64,000 nt of DNA from RUG563 sp045589355 (GTDB taxonomy: Bacteria > Bacillota > Clostridia > Christensenellales > Aristaeellaceae), in assembly GCA_045589355.1 (NCBI GenBank), contig JAZNOW010000013.1:14265-78264 (forward strand). Reading direction: 5' to 3'. Both the position numbers and the translations under genes were made by a program. This document shows, piece after piece, positions 60,680 through 64,000 of this stretch; the first letter of the stretch is position 1; each line of letters opens with the position of its first letter. Below the pieces are notes generated by a model that was given only the letters and a program-made list of their open reading frames with translations, was not told the DNA's origin and did no database searches.

Positions 60680-61933
60680 ATGGCGGCCATGGAGATCAAT
60701 GAGCGGCAGCTGGAAGAACTGGTGAAGAGCGGAAAAACGGTACTGGCGGATTTCTGGGCGCCCTGGTGCGGCGATTGCAGGCGCATTGAGAAAGCCTACG
60801 ATCAGCTGGCCGATGAATATGCCGGGGAAATAACAGTGGTGAAGATCAATGTGGATACATTTGAGGGCATTCGCCAGCGGCAGGATATCCGCCGCATTCC
60901 CACACTGCGGCTGTATCAGAGAGGCGAACCGCTGGGCCAGATTGTGGAGCCGCCGTCCCGGGCACATATCGAAGCGTTTCTGGAAAAGGTGCTGCCCAAA
61001 AAAGAGAAAGAAGCGGATCGCCATGTGTACGATATGATCGTGATCGGCGGCGGTCCCGGCGGGTATACGGCGGCACTGTATGCAGCGCGGGCAGGGCTGG
61101 ATGTGCTGGTGGTGGAGCGGCTTTCTGCCGGCGGGCAAATGGCGCTAACCCATCAGATTGATAATTACCCCGGCTTTGCAGAGGGGATTGACGGCTATAC
61201 ACTGGCGGAGCAGATGCAAAAGCAGGCGGAACGCTTTGGCGCCAAAACCCTGCATGCGCTGGTAAAGCGGGTGGAGCTGCAAAAGGAAATCAAAGCGCTG
61301 GAAACCAGCGAAGGGGTGCTCCATGCCCGCACGGTGGTGCTGGCCATGGGCGCCGGGCCGCGGAAACTGGGCCTGGCGGAGGAAGAAAAGCTGCTGGGCC
61401 GGGGCGTGGCCTATTGCGCCGCCTGCGACGGTATGTTTTACCGGGGAAAGACGGTGGTGGTAGTGGGCGGCGGCAATTCGGCGGCGGCGGACGCCCTGCT
61501 TTTGAGCCGCATTGCGGAAAAGGTGATCGTGGTGCACCGGCGGGACAAGCTGCGGGCGGAGAGGGTGTATTACAATCCGCTGATGCAGGCAGGAAACGTG
61601 ACGTTCTGCTGGAACAGCGTGGTGGATGCTTTCCTGCATGACGGGGATGTGACCGGCGTACGGGTGAAGGATGCACTCACCGGCGAAAAGACGGACATTC
61701 CCTGCCAGGGCGTGTTTATCAGCATTGGCCGCCAGCCCGCCACGGAACTGGCAGAAGGCCAGCTGCCCCTGGAAAACGGCTACATTGTGGCCGGGGAAGA
61801 TACCAAAACCGCGCTTCCCGGCGTGTATGCCGTGGGGGATGTGCGCACGAAAGTGCTGCGCCAGGTGGTGACCGCGGTGGCAGACGGCGCCGTGGCCGTG
61901 CATATGGCGGAAGAGTACCTGGCAGGCATGTAA
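60680..61933 (+). CDS. thioredoxin-thioredoxin reductase fusion
   Basis: The 417-residue protein joins an N-terminal thioredoxin domain (residues 1-105, active site WCGDC at 29-33) to a complete thioredoxin reductase (from about 115): FAD loop GGGPGG at 123-128, redox-active CAAC at 246-249, NADPH loop VVGGGNSAAADAL and C-terminal GVYAVGDVRTKVLRQVVTA. The known TrxR-Trx fusion of Mycobacterium leprae has the opposite order. The thioredoxin site has Asp in place of the usual Pro, which should change its redox potential. It would act as a self-contained NADPH-to-disulfide reductase. GGGAGGAAATAAAA precedes the ATG at 60680. Confidence 0.9.
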   Translation: MAAMEINERQLEELVKSGKTVLADFWAPWCGDCRRIEKAYDQLADEYAGEITVVKINVDTFEGIRQRQDIRRIPTLRLYQRGEPLGQIVEPPSRAHIEAFLEKVLPKKEKEADRHVYDMIVIGGGPGGYTAALYAARAGLDVLVVERLSAGGQMALTHQIDNYPGFAEGIDGYTLAEQMQKQAERFGAKTLHALVKRVELQKEIKALETSEGVLHARTVVLAMGAGPRKLGLAEEEKLLGRGVAYCAACDGMFYRGKTVVVVGGGNSAAADALLLSRIAEKVIVVHRRDKLRAERVYYNPLMQAGNVTFCWNSVVDAFLHDGDVTGVRVKDALTGEKTDIPCQGVFISIGRQPATELAEGQLPLENGYIVAGEDTKTALPGVYAVGDVRTKVLRQVVTAVADGAVAVHMAEEYLAGM

Positions 61934-61946
61934 AGAAAAAAGAGCA

Positions 61947-61979
61947 ACAAAAAAACCGGGGAAGCCGTTGCTTTCCCGG
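61947..61979 (-). terminator. terminator of the tRNA-Ser unit
   Basis: CCGGGGAAG pairs with CTTTCCCGG; on the minus strand it is followed by TTTTTTTTG. Confidence 0.8.
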
Positions 61980-61983
61980 TCGT

Positions 61984-62074
61984 TGGCGGAGACGGTGGGA
62001 TTCGAACCCACGGGACCTGTTACAGCCCAACGCATTTCGAGTGCGCCCCGTTATGACCGCTTCGATACGTCTCC
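61984..62074 (-). tRNA. tRNA-Ser(CGA)
   Basis: On the minus strand the sequence starts GGAGACG and ends CGTCTCC-G-CCA, with an encoded CCA, a long variable arm typical of serine tRNAs, the T loop GGTTCGAATCC and anticodon CGA in ACTCGAAAT. Confidence 0.95.
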
Positions 62075-62099
62075 ATAAAAAGCCAAACGGGCAATGTTC

Positions 62100-62128
62100 A
62101 GTATACAAAAGGGAGGAAGAAAAGTCAA
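62100..62128 (-). promoter_or_regulatory. promoter of tRNA-Ser
   Basis: On the minus strand TTGACT (62123-62128), 17-base spacer, TATACT (62100-62105). Confidence 0.75.
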
Positions 62129-62197
62129 GGGCAAAAGCCGGAAGGGCCGGAAAAAACCGTCTTCCTCCCTCTTTTTTCTGCCCGACTTCCTTTTCCC

Positions 62198-62226
62198 TTG
62201 CACATCCCGGGGCTTTGTGCTATAAT
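62198..62226 (+). promoter_or_regulatory. promoter of tRNA-Arg
   Basis: TTGCAC (62198-62203), 17-base spacer, perfect TATAAT (62221-62226). Confidence 0.8.
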
Positions 62227-62256
62227 GTCTGAGCGGAAAAACGCACCGCCATCTGT

Positions 62257-62333
62257 GCACCCGTAGCTCAGCAGGATAGAGCGTCCGCCTCCTAAGCGGA
62301 AGGCCATGGGTTCGAATCCCGTCGGGTGTGCCA
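62257..62333 (+). tRNA. tRNA-Arg(CCT)
   Basis: The acceptor GCACCCG pairs with CGGGTGT; D loop AGCTCAGCAGGATAGAGC, anticodon CCT in CCTCCTAAG, T arm GGGTTCGAATCCC, encoded CCA at 62331-62333. Confidence 0.95.
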
Positions 62334-62336
62334 CAA

Positions 62337-62376
62337 AAAGCATCGGCGTTTTGTTTCAAAAAACCGGTGCTTTTTT
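62337..62376 (+). terminator. terminator of tRNA-Arg
   Basis: AAAAGCATCGG pairs with CCGGTGCTTTT (one G-U pair), followed by TT. Confidence 0.75.
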
Positions 62377-62414
62377 ATGTGAAATCACGTCATGAAAAGG
62401 ACGATGCCTGTAAG

Positions 62415-62443
62415 TTGACTGAGTTCGGAACCTATGATATAGT
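62415..62443 (+). promoter_or_regulatory. promoter of the MFS exporter leader
   Basis: TTGACT (62415-62420), 17-base spacer, TATAGT (62438-62443). Transcription would begin near 62450, giving a leader of about 270 bases before the exporter gene at 62721. Confidence 0.6.
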
Positions 62444-62499
62444 ACTGAATATGAATCAATACGTAAGCAGTGTATGTGCCGATAGAATACGCGAGGAAC

Positions 62500-62562
62500 A
62501 TGCACGGAAGGCCTATTTCCGCAAGGCGTAATGATCAGTTTTTGAAGAGGTGTATCAAATGA
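62500..62562 (+). CDS. possible leader peptide 1
   Basis: A 20-codon frame (MHGRPISARRNDQFLKRCIK) starts after GAGGAAC and its stop overlaps the start of leader peptide 2 as ATGA. It is basic and short, as expected for a regulatory leader. A second overlapping frame at 62451-62531 (26 codons) starts at the expected transcription start and contains an R-I-R motif; only one of them is likely real. Confidence 0.35.
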   Translation: MHGRPISARRNDQFLKRCIK

Positions 62563-62621
62563 GCTTAGGTGCATTTTGCAGGGCATCGGCTGCCCAAGAC
62601 ATGGCTCCGCACATGGCCTGA
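62559..62621 (+). CDS. possible leader peptide 2
   Basis: A 20-codon frame (MSLGAFCRASAAQDMAPHMA) preceded by AGAGGTG at a good distance. Its last codons overlap the left arm of the hairpin at 62605-62640, so a ribosome stopped there would change the fold of the leader RNA. Confidence 0.35.
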   Translation: MSLGAFCRASAAQDMAPHMA

Positions 62622-62668
62622 CAGGACGATGTGTGCGGAGCGGTAAGCCGCAGATGCGGTGATCGTCC
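62605..62668 (+). promoter_or_regulatory. candidate attenuator with competing hairpins
   Basis: Hairpin A pairs CTCCGCACA (62605-62613) with TGTGCGGAG (62632-62640). Hairpin B pairs GGACGAT (62624-62630) with ATCGTCC (62662-62668). The two interleave and cannot form together in a simple fold. This arrangement behind short leader frames is typical of ribosome-mediated attenuation of resistance genes. A convincing intrinsic terminator was not seen, so control may act on translation. Confidence 0.45.
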
Positions 62669-62720
62669 CGTCGGGCTTTGTGCTGCTTACATTCAATAGA
62701 TATAGTAAGGAGCGAAAGCC

Positions 62721-64000
62721 ATGAAAAAGAATATGTTTACACAGGCACAGCTGCGGCCATTTCTTTGGCTGTGGGCATCTCAGAGTATCTCTGCCATGGG
62801 GACTGCCATGACGGATTATGCGCTGGTGATCTGGGCCTATGAACAAACCAGGGCAGCCACCAGCCTGTCATTGCTGACCCTCTGTTCCTTTTTGCCCACC
62901 ATCCTTTTCCGGTTTCTTGCCGGTGCTGCGGCGGACAAGTGGAACAAAAAAACCATCATGCTGGCGGCGGATGCCTTTGCTGCCTGCGGATCGCTGCTGA
63001 TCCTTTTCCTGTATACCGGGGATGCGTTATCGGTGATGTGGCTGTATGGCATCAACTTTCTGCTGAGCCTGATGAATGCCTTCCAGGTGCCGGCGGCCTA
63101 TGTGGCCACCAGCCTGCTGGTGCCCAAGGAATACTACACCAAGACAGGGGGCCTGCAGGCCGTTTCCCGGGCATTGATCTCCATTTTGTCCCCGGTATTG
63201 GGCAGCGTGCTGCTCAGCTTTGGCGGGCTGGAAGCGGTGCTGGCAGTGGATCTTGCCACCTTTATGCTGGCCTTTGTGACACTATGCTTCCTGCCCATTC
63301 CCGTGCCTGAACAGACGGAACAGCAAAAGAAAGAAACCCTGCGGCAGACGGTTGCCTCCGGGTTCTGTTTCCTGCGGCAGCATGCTGTTCTGTGGCGGCT
63401 GATTTTGCTGATTGCGTTTGTGAATTTTCTGGCCAAGCTGGGGGCTGACGGGCAGCTGCCTGCGTTCATCCTGAGCCGGACGGAAAACAACCATGCCGCT
63501 TTGGGGGCTGTACAGTCTGCGGTGGCGATGGGGCTGATGGCCGGCGGCAGTGCGGCAGCGCTGCTGAAGGAACCCAAGGATGATACCCGGCGGATCCTGC
63601 TGATGTGCGGAATGATTTTCCTGACGGGCATTTTCTTTGCCCTCAGCCAAAGCACGGTGCTGTGGTGTATATGGGCCTTTTTGCAGTATCTGTTTGCGGC
63701 GGTGATGAATGTGTGCTGGGGCAGCAAAATGCGCACCGATGTGCCCATTCAAATGCAGGGTCGGGTCTTTGCTACCCGGGATACGCTGCAGAACTGCACC
63801 ATCCCCCTGGGCCTGTATCTGGGGGGAGTGCTGTGCGACCGTGTGTTTGATGTGGCCATGGCGGAAAACCCCTTTTTACAGCGGCTGTTTTCCCCGATGC
63901 TGGGGCAGGGACACGGTGCAGGGATTGCGCTGCTTTTCCTGACAGTTTCCGTGATTGGCTTTGCGGTGTGTGCCGCTTGCCTGTGCGCGTATTGCAAAAG
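62721..64000 (+). CDS. MFS transporter, Mef-like (3' end outside window)
   Basis: The visible 426 residues start MKKNMFTQAQLRPFLWLWAS and show about 12 hydrophobic helices in two halves, with the MFS loop motif AGAAADKWNKKTIMLAADAF between helices 2 and 3. The overall pattern (QSISAMGTAMTDYALVIW at helix 1, PAAYVATSLLVPKEYYTK at helix 5) is like macrolide-efflux (Mef) and related DHA3-family exporters. AAGGAGCGAAAGCC precedes the ATG. The 270-base leader with short frames and alternative hairpins suggests drug-induced control. The frame remains open to the end of the window. Confidence 0.8.
   Translation, partial: MKKNMFTQAQLRPFLWLWASQSISAMGTAMTDYALVIWAYEQTRAATSLSLLTLCSFLPTILFRFLAGAAADKWNKKTIMLAADAFAACGSLLILFLYTGDALSVMWLYGINFLLSLMNAFQVPAAYVATSLLVPKEYYTKTGGLQAVSRALISILSPVLGSVLLSFGGLEAVLAVDLATFMLAFVTLCFLPIPVPEQTEQQKKETLRQTVASGFCFLRQHAVLWRLILLIAFVNFLAKLGADGQLPAFILSRTENNHAALGAVQSAVAMGLMAGGSAAALLKEPKDDTRRILLMCGMIFLTGIFFALSQSTVLWCIWAFLQYLFAAVMNVCWGSKMRTDVPIQMQGRVFATRDTLQNCTIPLGLYLGGVLCDRVFDVAMAENPFLQRLFSPMLGQGHGAGIALLFLTVSVIGFAVCAACLCAYCK

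Overview
The window looks like a chromosome segment from an uncultured member of the Clostridia (Bacillota). The evidence is a BofA-type sporulation protein, the Firmicute GlgC/GlgD pair, a Gram-positive XhlA/holin lysis pair, strong AGGAGG ribosome binding sites, many TTGACA-17-TATAAT promoters, a tmRNA and a Tn4451-type transposon. Most genes are GC-rich. Two stretches are visibly AT-richer: the transposon at about 22.3-35.2 kb and a pair of unknown genes at 40.3-42.3 kb. The exact genus cannot be read from the sequence.

Layout. 0-4.5 kb holds small metabolic genes: a DUF1846 protein, a LOG-type nucleotide phosphoribohydrolase, a ThuA-SDR-SDR operon in which the last SDR has lost its catalytic residues, a CofE-like protein and BofA. 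4.7-16.7 kb is a compact head-tail and lysis module: terminase, portal, scaffold, P22-type coat, connectors, tail tube, a very short tape measure, a tail-tip fibre, endolysin and holin. It has no integrase, repressor or replication genes and resembles a gene-transfer-agent-like locus or a reduced prophage. 16.8-22.3 kb holds a secreted PIG-L deacetylase, a 417-bp hairpin-rich element with 41-bp terminal inverted repeats, a membrane protein ending in a RyR domain, and a GH31 glycosidase.

22.3-35.2 kb is a Tn4451-like mobilizable transposon: TnpV, TnpW, a TnpX-like large serine recombinase, an excisionase, a MobQ relaxase and a recognisable oriT. Its cargo is a defence-type reverse transcriptase and an unusual operon in which an ECF sigma factor is followed by one polypeptide that joins an anti-sigma-like cytoplasmic tail and membrane anchor to an extracellular solute-binding protein, then two ABC permeases. 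The transposon appears to have split a host terminator between the GH31 and cotH genes.

35.3-45.5 kb holds CotH, a GltD-like oxidoreductase, a four-gene operon with two unknown proteins, an ABC exporter, a lipoprotein and shikimate kinase. 45.6-59.0 kb is glucan metabolism: a 2377-residue cyclic beta-1,2-glucan synthase-like protein facing the glycogen operon glgB-glgC-glgD-glgA. 59.0-64.0 kb holds luxS, smpB next to ssrA (a trans-translation pair), a thioredoxin-thioredoxin reductase fusion, tRNA-Ser(CGA), tRNA-Arg(CCT), and a Mef-like MFS exporter behind a leader that looks like an attenuator. No CRISPR array or rRNA was seen.
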